Of a stretch of 6,023 bases of DNA, positions 1-6,023 are shown in pieces. The stretch spans positions 1 through 6,023 of the forward strand of contig SKVE01000454.1 in the NCBI GenBank assembly GCA_007129635.1. Direction: 5' to 3'. This DNA comes from Planctomycetaceae bacterium (GTDB lineage Bacteria; Planctomycetota; Planctomycetia; Pirellulales; Pirellulaceae). Position numbers and translations under genes: made by a program. The first letter of the stretch is position 1. Every line of letters begins with the position of its first letter. Below the pieces are notes generated by a model. That model ran no database searches. It was given only the letters and a program-made list of their open reading frames with translations, and was not told the origin of the DNA.

Positions 1-21
1 ACCCCCGTCCACGGCCGAATC

Positions 22-51
22 GCGAAAACGCGAAAGGGCGAAAACGCGAAA
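22..51. repeat. Short direct repeat, GCGAAAACGCGAAA x2
   Basis: The 14-base sequence GCGAAAACGCGAAA occurs at 22-35 and again, identical, at 38-51, separated by two G residues. Each copy is itself built from GCGAAA-like hexamers, and a related GCGCGAAG string recurs at 172-179. The block directly abuts the 45-bp palindromic repeats. I assign no function. It may be the edge of a larger intergenic repeat cluster that continues left of the window. Confidence 0.7.
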
Positions 52-167
52 CGAATTTTGGCAAATTCGGCTACAGAGATACGGTCAGTTACTGCCCGAA
101 TTTTGGCAAATTCGGCTACAGAGATACGGTCAGGTGCTGCCCGAATTTTGGCAAATTCGGCTACAGA
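52..167. repeat. 45-bp tandem repeat (2.6 copies), each copy with a perfect hairpin
   Basis: Two full 45-bp units (52-96 and 97-141) and a 26-bp partial third (142-167) follow each other head to tail. The two full units differ at only two positions (89/134 and 91/136). Each unit opens with an inverted repeat: stem CCGAATTT, loop TGGC, stem AAATTCGG. The stem is 8 bp in copies two (96-115) and three (141-160), and 7 bp in copy one (52-69), where the outer C is an A. No T-run follows any hairpin, so these are not typical intrinsic terminators. The core resembles intergenic repeats that I associate from memory with Pirellulaceae planctomycetes; that is recollection, not a search result. Possible roles are a REP-like mobile repeat, a protein-binding palindrome or an RNA-stabilising structure. 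Confidence 0.85.
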
Positions 168-204
168 ACGAAGCGCGAAGAACCCCAATTCGACACACGT
201 CCTG

Positions 205-233
205 TTGCCTCTCATGAAATCCGCAGGTAAACT
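205..233 (+). promoter_or_regulatory. Candidate sigma70-like promoter upstream of the cytochrome operon
   Basis: TTGCCT at 205-210 and TAAACT at 228-233 are separated by 17 bp. Each matches four of six bases of the sigma70 -35 and -10 consensus. Transcription would begin near 240, leaving a leader of about 60 nt before the ATG at 302. Matches of this quality occur by chance, and planctomycete promoters are poorly defined, so this is only a candidate. It lies immediately downstream of the hairpin repeats. I see nothing else in 168-301 apart from the Shine-Dalgarno sequence of the next gene. Confidence 0.25.
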
Positions 234-301
234 CTGAATATTTGTTTGTCTGGATGGACGGTCCTTACTGCATCAAAATCTCAGATCGTGGAGACTCCTC
301 G

Positions 302-2323
302 ATGAAGTGGCATGCCTTTTGCCTGCTCAGCTTTTCCGCGAGCCTATGGTCGGTCGCAACGGCGGCCGACCAAGGATCGCGGTTTGCCGTGACCAATAGC
401 CGTAGTGAATATTCTCATTGGATCGACCTGTACGACGCGAACAATCGTCGCATTGATCCGACGGATCCCAACGCGGCTCCTTATTCGCCGATGACCACTT
501 GCGGTCGTTGTCACGATTACGAGAGTATCGCCAGCGGCCATCACTTCAACGCCATGCACAGCAGCCTGCCCGCAGGTCGGCCCGGCGAACCGTGGATTTG
601 GACCGACGAGCGTACGGGGACCCAAATCCCGCTGTCCTATCGTCGTTGGCAGGGGACTTATCATCCGGACGATCTGGGCATCTCGCCCTGGGATTTCATC
701 TTGAAGTTTGGCCGTCACTTGCCCGGCGGCGGGCCGGGGGAACCGCCCGCTCCGAAACCAGTGGCGGACGGGGAATCCGAGGGCGGGGACCAGCAGCCGA
801 CTCCTGCGGTCGCCGACCGCTGGCGGTTATCGGGCATGCTGCAAATCGATTGCATGTTTTGCCACAGCAACGACCTGGGCTACAGCCCGGAGACCTGGTG
901 GAACCAGATCCGCGACCAGAATTTCGCCTGGGCGCCGGCAGCCGCGGCCGGGCTGGCGTCGATCGAAGGCCGGGTTGCGGGGCTGGCAGACGATTTCGAT
1001 CCGGCCGATGCGGCCCCCGGCGGACGGAACCGGTTGCCGGTGACGACCTACGGTTCGCTGCGGATGAACGCGGATAACAAAGTCTTTTTTGACGTGGTCC
1101 GGACACCCGACGATCGCACCTGTTATTACTGTCACACCACGCACACCGTCGGCAGCCAAGCGGTACCGATCTGGAATCAGGACGAGGACGTGCATCTGCG
1201 CGCGGGCATGTCGTGCTCGGACTGTCACCGCAACGACATCGGACATCACACGGTGCGTGGTTACGAGGGCGAAGTGCATCCGACGGGCGAATCGGTTGCG
1301 TCGCTGTCGTGTCGGGGCTGTCACATGGACAGCCAGGACGGCATGGGCGGTCGAATGGGCGCTCCCAAGCCGCGGCACGGCGGGCTGCCAGCGCTGCACT
1401 TCGACAAGCTTTCCTGTACCGCCTGCCATTCCGGACCGGCGCCCGGCGATCACGCTCAAGCGGTCCATACGGCGATGGCTCACGGATTGGGACTGCCCTC
1501 GCATCATTACACCAGCGACCTGGAGCCTGGAATCGTGGCGCCGGTACTGCTGCAGGACCAGGGCATGTTGTACCCTCACCGGATGACCTGGCCTGCGTTT
1601 TGGGGCCGTTTGATCGACGGCGAGCTTACGCCGTTGAACCCCGAGGCTGTCCAAGAGACGCTGCGACGTGTTCTGCGAGTCCGTCGCGGGGCGAGCTTGA
1701 TGCAGACCGTTTCGGCGGTCAAGCTGAGCGACGAGGACAAGGCCGGAGCGTTGGGCGAAGAGCGGGCGTCGGTGGACGAAGAATTGTGGACTCAGGACGA
1801 ACGGGAGGCGATCGCCGCCCTGGAACTGGCCAAGGCCAAGCAGGCTTGGGACGAACTGCTCGTGTCCGCACTCGAGACGCTGCAGGAGACATTCGAAAAC
1901 GAAGGCGAGGCCGTCTATGTGGGCGGCGGCCGAGCGTATCGCTTGGGCGAGGATCGCAAACTCGAAGCCTTCGAGCACGCGGCGGCACAGCCCTACGCCT
2001 GGAAACTGGGCCACGATGTGCGACCGACGCGTTTTTCGACGGGAATCACCGGCTGCTACGAATGCCATGCGGCGGGCGCACCGATCTTCGAAGGCCGGGT
2101 GACAGCGGTCGCGGCCGTACCCGACGACCAGCCGCCGGTCCATTCGATGTGGGAACTGGCCGGGTACGATAAGCTGTTGTTGGACGCCTGGAACCAGTCT
2201 TTCCAAGGTCGACCGATATTCAAGTACGCCGGATTCGCCGCCATGGGCGTCGTGGGGCTGATTTTGCTGACTTATCTGATCCAGGGAACCTACGGTCTGT
2301 TCGGGCGTTTTCGTCGGGCTTGA
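302..2323 (+). CDS. Secreted heptaheme c-type cytochrome with C-terminal membrane anchor
   Basis: Predicted electron-transfer protein of 673 residues on the outer face of the cytoplasmic membrane. I start it at ATG 302 because a GGAG (290-293) lies 8 nt upstream and residues 1-22 form a signal peptide (MKW, hydrophobic core, ATAA cleavage region). An upstream TTG at 242 in the same frame would add 20 residues ahead of that signal and has no good ribosome site. There are seven covalent heme motifs: CGRCH 67-71, CMFCH 184-188, CYYCH 274-278, CSDCH 305-309, CRGCH 337-341, CTACH 372-376 and CYECH 585-589. A Pro/Gly/Glu-rich linker (about 141-170) separates hemes 1 and 2. Roughly 208 residues, including a highly charged, probably helical region, separate hemes 6 and 7. 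The last heme is preceded by HDVRP. Residues about 642-664 form one membrane helix followed by RFRR, which suggests a cytoplasmic C-terminus. The cytochrome b gene follows 31 bp later and is the likely partner. The redox substrate is unknown; resemblance to octaheme or tetrathionate-reductase-like cytochromes cannot be judged by eye. Confidence 0.9.
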   Translation: MKWHAFCLLSFSASLWSVATAADQGSRFAVTNSRSEYSHWIDLYDANNRRIDPTDPNAAPYSPMTTCGRCHDYESIASGHHFNAMHSSLPAGRPGEPWIWTDERTGTQIPLSYRRWQGTYHPDDLGISPWDFILKFGRHLPGGGPGEPPAPKPVADGESEGGDQQPTPAVADRWRLSGMLQIDCMFCHSNDLGYSPETWWNQIRDQNFAWAPAAAAGLASIEGRVAGLADDFDPADAAPGGRNRLPVTTYGSLRMNADNKVFFDVVRTPDDRTCYYCHTTHTVGSQAVPIWNQDEDVHLRAGMSCSDCHRNDIGHHTVRGYEGEVHPTGESVASLSCRGCHMDSQDGMGGRMGAPKPRHGGLPALHFDKLSCTACHSGPAPGDHAQAVHTAMAHGLGLPSHHYTSDLEPGIVAPVLLQDQGMLYPHRMTWPAFWGRLIDGELTPLNPEAVQETLRRVLRVRRGASLMQTVSAVKLSDEDKAGALGEERASVDEELWTQDEREAIAALELAKAKQAWDELLVSALETLQETFENEGEAVYVGGGRAYRLGEDRKLEAFEHAAAQPYAWKLGHDVRPTRFSTGITGCYECHAAGAPIFEGRVTAVAAVPDDQPPVHSMWELAGYDKLLLDAWNQSFQGRPIFKYAGFAAMGVVGLILLTYLIQGTYGLFGRFRRA

Positions 2324-2354
2324 TCGATTCGAGATATTACGCGGGAGACAAGTT

Positions 2355-2966
2355 ATGTTCGCCGAGGGAAATACAACGTTCGTCTTGATCGCCGCCCACT
2401 CGGGCGAGCAGTTCAACCAGACGCTGCCCTATCTTTTGATCGCCACGGCGTTGATCGTCGGGCTTTATGTAGTGCTGACCATCGCCAGGGCCAGAAGGGT
2501 CGAGCCGAAATCCAAGTGGAGTCCCTGGGAGTGGGCCGTCTATGCCGTCACGCTGGTCAGCGTCGGGATCCTGGCCGCCACGTCGTTCGGGGCCGTGCTG
2601 AGCGTGGGTGTGTTGAGCGGCTGGGCGCTGCTGGCCCACATGGTCGGTGCCGGGATGTTCGTCTTCGTGCTGCCGGTCCTGGCGATCACCTGGTGCGAAC
2701 CCAGTCGTTTCGATTTGCGGCGATACGGCCAGCGCGGGCCGACGGGGCCGGAACGTTTCTACTGGTTCCCCAAGCTGACCTTCTGGTTGTTGTTATCTGC
2801 TGGCTGGGTCGTTGCGATGACCATGTTGGTCAGCATGATCCCGTGGATGGGAACCGATGAATTGGAGAGCATGCTGGAGGTGCATCGCTGGAGCGGGCTG
2901 GTGGTGGTCGCCGCCGCAGCGCTGCACATCAGCGCCATGGTGATGCAGCGGATCGGCAAACGGTAA
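2355..2966 (+). CDS. Cytochrome b-like integral membrane subunit (FdnI/b561-like)
   Basis: A 203-residue polytopic membrane protein, probably the b-heme quinone-interacting subunit for the multiheme cytochrome c encoded just upstream. The start ATG has GGGAG (2343-2347) 7 nt before it. Five hydrophobic helices are visible, at roughly residues 25-44, 58-82, 87-113, 139-164 and 178-198. Candidate heme ligands are His15, His95 (helix 3), His177 and His191 (start and middle of helix 5). The His177/His191 spacing of 14 is the same as that of heme ligands His155 and His169 in the last helix of E. coli FdnI, the gamma subunit of formate dehydrogenase N. The intracellular loops are Arg/Lys-rich (RARRVEPKSK, RFDLRRYGQR). 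There is no signal peptide. Electron direction (quinol oxidation or quinone reduction) cannot be read from the sequence. Assignment to a di-heme cytochrome b fold is inferred from helix number and histidine placement. Another small heme membrane protein is possible. Confidence 0.75.
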   Translation: MFAEGNTTFVLIAAHSGEQFNQTLPYLLIATALIVGLYVVLTIARARRVEPKSKWSPWEWAVYAVTLVSVGILAATSFGAVLSVGVLSGWALLAHMVGAGMFVFVLPVLAITWCEPSRFDLRRYGQRGPTGPERFYWFPKLTFWLLLSAGWVVAMTMLVSMIPWMGTDELESMLEVHRWSGLVVVAAAALHISAMVMQRIGKR

Positions 2967-2998
2967 GTACCCGACTGCTTCAGCCGGCCGGAGGACGC

Positions 2999-5419
2999 AT
3001 GGAACCTTTATCCTCGCTACCAGCATCGGAACTGAGCTGGATTTGCGATCCGGACCAGTTGCCGTTCGAGACGACGGATGATCTGGACGATCTGAAAGAA
3101 TTCTTAGGGCAGGCTCGGGCTCTGAACGCCGTTCGATTCGGCATCAGCATCCGTCGCGATGGCTATAATCTGTACGTGCTGGGACCCTCCGGGGTCGGCA
3201 AACGGACGATCGTCCAGTCGTTTCTGGAGCACAAGGCTACCAACGATCCTCGGCCCAGCGATTGGTGTTACGTCCAGAATTTCGAAGAGCCTCACAAGCC
3301 ACGCGCCTTGAGATTCCCGCCCGGACGCGGTGCAAGATTCGTCGCCGACATGGAGAATCTGGTCGAGGATCTACGGAGCTCGATCCCCGGGGCGCTGGAA
3401 ACAGAGGAGCATAAGACCCAGGTTCAGCAGATCGAACAGGAGACCAGAGAATTCCAGAACCGGGCACTTCAGGAATTGACGGATCGAGCCCAGACGCAAG
3501 GAATCCAGGTGATCCGCACCCATGCGGGATTCGCGTTGGCGCCCAGCCGCGATGGCAAGGTACTGGAGCCCGAGCGATACGATCAGTTATCCGAGGCCGA
3601 ACGCAACGAGATCCAGGGGAAGATCGAACGGTTGCAGGAGGAATTGCATGCGCTGGTGGCCAAGCTGCCTCGCTGGCGACGCGAATCGCGTGAAAGGATC
3701 AAGCAGGCCAACCAGGACGCGGCTCGTTTCGCCCTGGAGCACCTGATGAACCCGCTCCAAGAACAATACGGCGACTTGGACGATGTGGTGCGTTACCTGC
3801 GCGATGTGGAAGAGGACGTGATCGCCAATACCGACGAGTTTCAATCGTCGGACGAAAATCCGGAGATGCCGTTTCTGTCGTTAAGACGGCAGCGCAGCGC
3901 GTTGGACGAATACCAAGTCAATCTGATCGTCGACCACGAACCATCCCAAGGCGCGCCGGTCGTTTACGAAGAGCATCCCAGTTTTCAAAACCTGCTGGGA
4001 CGAATCGAACACCAGTCGCACATGGGGACCTTGGAAACCCATTTTACGCTGATCAAGCCCGGCTCGATCCATCGTGCCAACGGCGGGTATCTGGTGGTCG
4101 AGGCCCTGCGACTGTTTCGGCAGCCGTATGCTTGGGAAGGTTTGAAACGCTGCCTGTACGCGCGGCATGTGAAGATCGAATCGCTGGCCGAATCGCTTGG
4201 CCTGATCAGCACCGTGTCGCTCGAACCGGAACCCATCCCGTTGGACGTCAAGGTCGTGCTGCTGGGCGATCGGATGCTGTACTATCTGCTGCACGAATAC
4301 GATCGCGACTTCGCCGAGTTATTCAAGGTGGCGGCCGACTTCGAAGAGAAGATGGACCGCAGTGACGACAGTTGCCTGCTGTACGCCCAATTGATCGCCA
4401 CGCTGGTCCGGCGTGAACAACATCGCCGTTTCGATCGAACGGCCGTGGCGCGTATCTTGGAGCACAGTGCCCGCGTCGCCGCTGACTCGGAGAAACTGAC
4501 CACGCACATGCGGACCATCACCGATCTGATCCGCGAAGCCGATTACTGGTGTGCCAACGACGGGCACGAAACGGTGACGGTCCAGCATGTCGATCAAGCG
4601 ATCGACCAACAGATCCATCGTGCGGATCGAATCCGAGATCAGGTCCAGGAACAGATTGTGCGCGGCACGCTGCTGATCGATACGCAGGGCAGCCAGGTCG
4701 GGCAGGTGAACGGGCTGAGTGTCCTGGATCTGGGCAATTTCTCTTTCGGCCGGCCCTCTCGCATCACGGCCACGGTCCGCCTGGGAAAAGGGGATGTGGT
4801 CGATATCGAACGCGAAGTCGAATTGGGCGGACCGATCCATTCCAAGGGCGTCTTGATCCTCGGATCGCTGCTGGCCGCCCGCTACGCTCAGAATCACCCG
4901 CTGTCGCTCAGCGCCAGTGTGGTGTTCGAACAATCGTATGGGATGGTCGACGGCGATAGCGCGTCGGTGGCCGAATTCTGCGCATTGCTGTCGGCCCTGT
5001 CGATCATCCCCGTCCGGCAGTCGCTGGCCGTGACCGGATCGGTCAACCAACATGGCCAGGTCCAAGCGATCGGCGGCGTGAACGAAAAGATCGAAGGATT
5101 CTACGACATCTGCCAGCGTCGCGGCTTGACCGGCGACCAGGGCGTCTTGATCCCGGCCGCCAACGTCCCCCACCTGATGCTGCGGAGGGATGTCATCGCG
5201 GCGGTCCGGCAAGGCCGATTCCATGTCTATCCGATCACGGATGTCAATCAGGCCGTCGCCCTGTTGACCGGCGTCTCAGCCGGTGATCCGGACGAGCAGG
5301 GACACTTTCCGGAAGGGACCGTCAACCACGCGGTCACCGAACGGTTGCGGAAGATGTTCCAGTTGCGTCAGCAAAGCATGCTGCCGTCGCCAGCGATCGT
5401 AAATACGGAAAACCCATGA
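2999..5419 (+). CDS. Lon-family ATP-dependent serine protease (AAA_32-type, LonB/YcbZ-like)
   Basis: An 806-residue cytoplasmic ATP-dependent protease of peptidase family S16. GGAGG at 2990-2994 lies 4 nt before the ATG. The N-terminal part has the DPDQLPF entry motif and a Walker A loop, GPSGVGKRT (62-70). Next come a long charged, coiled-coil-like insert (about 130-280) and the second half of the ATPase: HRANGGYLVVEA (359-369, Walker B region), KVVLLGD (418-424, sensor-like) and FKVAADFEE (442-450). The C-terminal protease domain holds the catalytic pair Ser654 in DGDSAS and Lys697 in GGVNEK. The 43-residue spacing equals that of Ser679/Lys722 in E. coli Lon. There is no N-terminal substrate-binding domain of classical LonA type and no obvious membrane helix as in archaeal LonB. 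It lies 32 bp after the cytochrome b gene, and its stop overlaps the next start. It appears intact and catalytically competent. The natural substrate is unknown; quality control of co-expressed proteins is only a guess. Confidence 0.93.
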   Translation: MEPLSSLPASELSWICDPDQLPFETTDDLDDLKEFLGQARALNAVRFGISIRRDGYNLYVLGPSGVGKRTIVQSFLEHKATNDPRPSDWCYVQNFEEPHKPRALRFPPGRGARFVADMENLVEDLRSSIPGALETEEHKTQVQQIEQETREFQNRALQELTDRAQTQGIQVIRTHAGFALAPSRDGKVLEPERYDQLSEAERNEIQGKIERLQEELHALVAKLPRWRRESRERIKQANQDAARFALEHLMNPLQEQYGDLDDVVRYLRDVEEDVIANTDEFQSSDENPEMPFLSLRRQRSALDEYQVNLIVDHEPSQGAPVVYEEHPSFQNLLGRIEHQSHMGTLETHFTLIKPGSIHRANGGYLVVEALRLFRQPYAWEGLKRCLYARHVKIESLAESLGLISTVSLEPEPIPLDVKVVLLGDRMLYYLLHEYDRDFAELFKVAADFEEKMDRSDDSCLLYAQLIATLVRREQHRRFDRTAVARILEHSARVAADSEKLTTHMRTITDLIREADYWCANDGHETVTVQHVDQAIDQQIHRADRIRDQVQEQIVRGTLLIDTQGSQVGQVNGLSVLDLGNFSFGRPSRITATVRLGKGDVVDIEREVELGGPIHSKGVLILGSLLAARYAQNHPLSLSASVVFEQSYGMVDGDSASVAEFCALLSALSIIPVRQSLAVTGSVNQHGQVQAIGGVNEKIEGFYDICQRRGLTGDQGVLIPAANVPHLMLRRDVIAAVRQGRFHVYPITDVNQAVALLTGVSAGDPDEQGHFPEGTVNHAVTERLRKMFQLRQQSMLPSPAIVNTENP

Positions 5420-5697
5420 ATTCGAACATTGCCGTGAAGAAATCAACCCGTTCGGGGCGATTACTGGATGTGCTCGAGCCATTTGACAGCTCGCTGATCA
5501 TCACCCATGACAATCCGGATCCGGATGCCATCGCTTCCGGCTGGGCCCTTGCGTGCCTGATCGACGAAAAACTCGGGCACCCGGTCCGCTTGGTCGGGGG
5601 CGGCGGGATTGTCCGCCGCCAAGCACCTGCTCGAAAAGGGGATCACGCCCGTGATCTTCGAAATCGGCACGCAGATCGGCGGTCTTTGGGTTTATGA
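5416..5697 (+). CDS. DHH-family phosphoesterase, N-terminal fragment with out-of-frame tail
   Basis: Start of a DHH-superfamily phosphoesterase, the group that includes NrnA oligoribonuclease/PAP phosphatase. The ATG overlaps the protease stop by 4 bp (ATGA), with only a weak CGGAAAA upstream, so translation is probably coupled. Residues 30-42 carry DHH motif I, THDNPDPDAIASG, with metal-ligand candidates His31, Asp35 and Asp37. Residues 57-67 (VRLVGGGGIVR) fit the second strand and glycine loop of the family. From about residue 68 the protein no longer looks like DHH: the remaining 26 residues are Arg-rich and are simply the wrong frame of a monooxygenase gene read in the +1 frame. The ORF therefore ends at 93 residues, whereas family members are usually over 300, and it lacks the DHH motif proper and the DHHA1 domain. 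The intact upstream part suggests the gene is whole in the source genome and is broken here by recombination or misassembly. Confidence 0.8.
   Translation: MNSNIAVKKSTRSGRLLDVLEPFDSSLIITHDNPDPDAIASGWALACLIDEKLGHPVRLVGGGGIVRRQAPARKGDHARDLRNRHADRRSLGL
5597..5616. other. Junction between the DHH gene and the FMO gene
   Basis: These 20 bases encode GGGIVR-type residues in the DHH frame and GAAGLSA in the FMO frame, and both readings fit their families. Left of it only the DHH frame makes sense, and right of it only the FMO frame does. The breakpoint must lie in or beside this G-rich stretch. By hand count GC is 151/240 (63%) in 5041-5280 and 132/240 (55%) in 5641-5880. Either short-homology recombination or a false assembly join of about one 21-mer would produce this picture. 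Confidence 0.75.
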
Positions 5698-6023
5698 GAA
5701 CGACAGCGGGCTCAGCCCCGCATACAAGTCCCTCCACATCAACTCAGAAGCGGCTGTCACCGCCTACAAGGACTTCCCATTTCCCGAAGATTGGCCGATT
5801 TATCCCAATCACTGGCAAATGGCGGAGTATCTGCAAAGCTATGCGGATCACTTCGGCCTCGTGCCCAATATTCGCTTCGGGTCGCGCGTGACGCGCGTGA
5901 CCCGCTCCGGCAGCGGCTATGATGTTGCGATGGCAGGCGGTGACACGCAGTTTTTCGATGCCGTGGTGGTTGCCTCCGGCCATCAGGGAGTACCCATGCA
6001 CCCCCCGTTCGCTGCCGATTTTA
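5597..6023 (+). CDS. Flavin-containing monooxygenase (FMO), fragment lacking start and C-terminus
   Basis: The frame is open from 5561 to the window end, after a TGA at 5558-5560. From 5597 about 142 codons read as an N-terminal FMO fragment. GAAGLSAAKHLLEKG is the end of the GxGxxG FAD-binding loop and its helix. IFEIGTQIGGLW follows as the next strand, with its acidic residue and the GG-W turn. LHINSEAAVTAYKDFPFPED and IYPNHWQMAEYLQSYADHFGL match the family pattern with FPFP, P-H and YL-YA. VVVASGHQGVPMHP is the end of the first nucleotide-binding domain. The initiating Met, the first beta strand and the first glycine are absent. No plausible start exists: only TTG 5609 within the loop and ATG 5819 well inside the domain. 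Such enzymes oxygenate N or S atoms using NADPH and FAD. Composition differs from the upstream genes, and the protein looks proteobacterial to me, though this was not tested. It is a partial gene joined to DHH, not a functional unit as seen. Confidence 0.8.

Noticed and set aside
96..115. Rho-independent terminator
   Set aside because: The stem is short and AT-rich at its loop end, and no T-run follows any of the three hairpins.
52..167. CRISPR array
   Set aside because: The repeat units are directly tandem with near-identical sequence throughout. There are no unique spacers and no cas genes in the window.
242..301. A 20-residue N-terminal extension of the cytochrome from TTG 242 or ATG 254
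   Set aside because: The signal peptide begins cleanly at ATG 302, which has GGAG 8 nt upstream. The extension would place non-signal residues in front of it and lacks a ribosome site.
827..2416. A 529-codon open frame on the - strand across the multiheme cytochrome gene
   Set aside because: It lies opposite a gene with a signal peptide and seven heme motifs. Its translation is rich in Arg, Gln, His and Val with no recognisable motif, as expected for the complement of a GC-rich gene.
4319..5224. A 301-codon open frame on the - strand inside the Lon-like gene
   Set aside because: It is a shadow of the protease coding frame, with Asp/Arg/Gln-rich low-information sequence, no ribosome site and no known domain.
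5597..5616. A simple one-base frameshift within a single gene
   Set aside because: The two sides belong to unrelated protein families (DHH phosphoesterase and FAD/NADPH monooxygenase), so restoring the frame would not give one known protein.
5416..5697. A genuine 93-residue small protein or DHH-FMO fusion
   Set aside because: Residues after about 68 are the wrong frame of a clear FMO sequence, and the FMO frame itself contains no in-frame connection to the DHH start.

Overview
The window looks like a planctomycete-type bacterial contig, probably Pirellulaceae-like. This is my inference from the proteins (a tail-anchored multiheme cytochrome c, a Lon-like protease with an AAA_32-type ATPase, a DHH phosphoesterase), the roughly 60% GC, and a palindromic intergenic repeat of a kind I associate with that group. 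No database was consulted. All convincing genes lie on the + strand.

Layout: 1-301 is non-coding. It holds a short GCGAAA-rich direct repeat (22-51), a 45-bp tandem repeat of about 2.6 copies in which each copy carries a small perfect hairpin (52-167), and a weak candidate promoter (205-233). Then come a secreted heptaheme cytochrome c with a C-terminal membrane anchor (302-2323), a five-helix cytochrome b-like membrane protein (2355-2966), a complete Lon-family ATP-dependent protease (2999-5419), and the start of a DHH-family phosphoesterase (from 5416). The gaps are 31 bp, 32 bp and a 4-bp ATGA overlap, so the four genes read as one operon. I see no terminator between them.

The cytochrome pair most plausibly forms a membrane redox module: the b-type subunit exchanges electrons with the quinone pool, and the anchored multiheme subunit carries them on the outer face of the membrane. 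The protease and the phosphoesterase have no obvious biochemical link to it and may simply be co-transcribed.

The most striking point is at about 5597-5616. The DHH gene breaks off after about 67 native residues. In the +1 frame the sequence continues as a flavin-containing monooxygenase (FMO) that lacks its start codon and first beta strand and runs off the window end. Both proteins can be read plausibly through the same roughly 20-bp glycine-coding stretch, and GC drops from about 63% to 55% across it. This could be a real short-homology recombination, but a chimeric assembly join is at least as likely, so the last ~410 bp should not be assumed to belong to the same genome.
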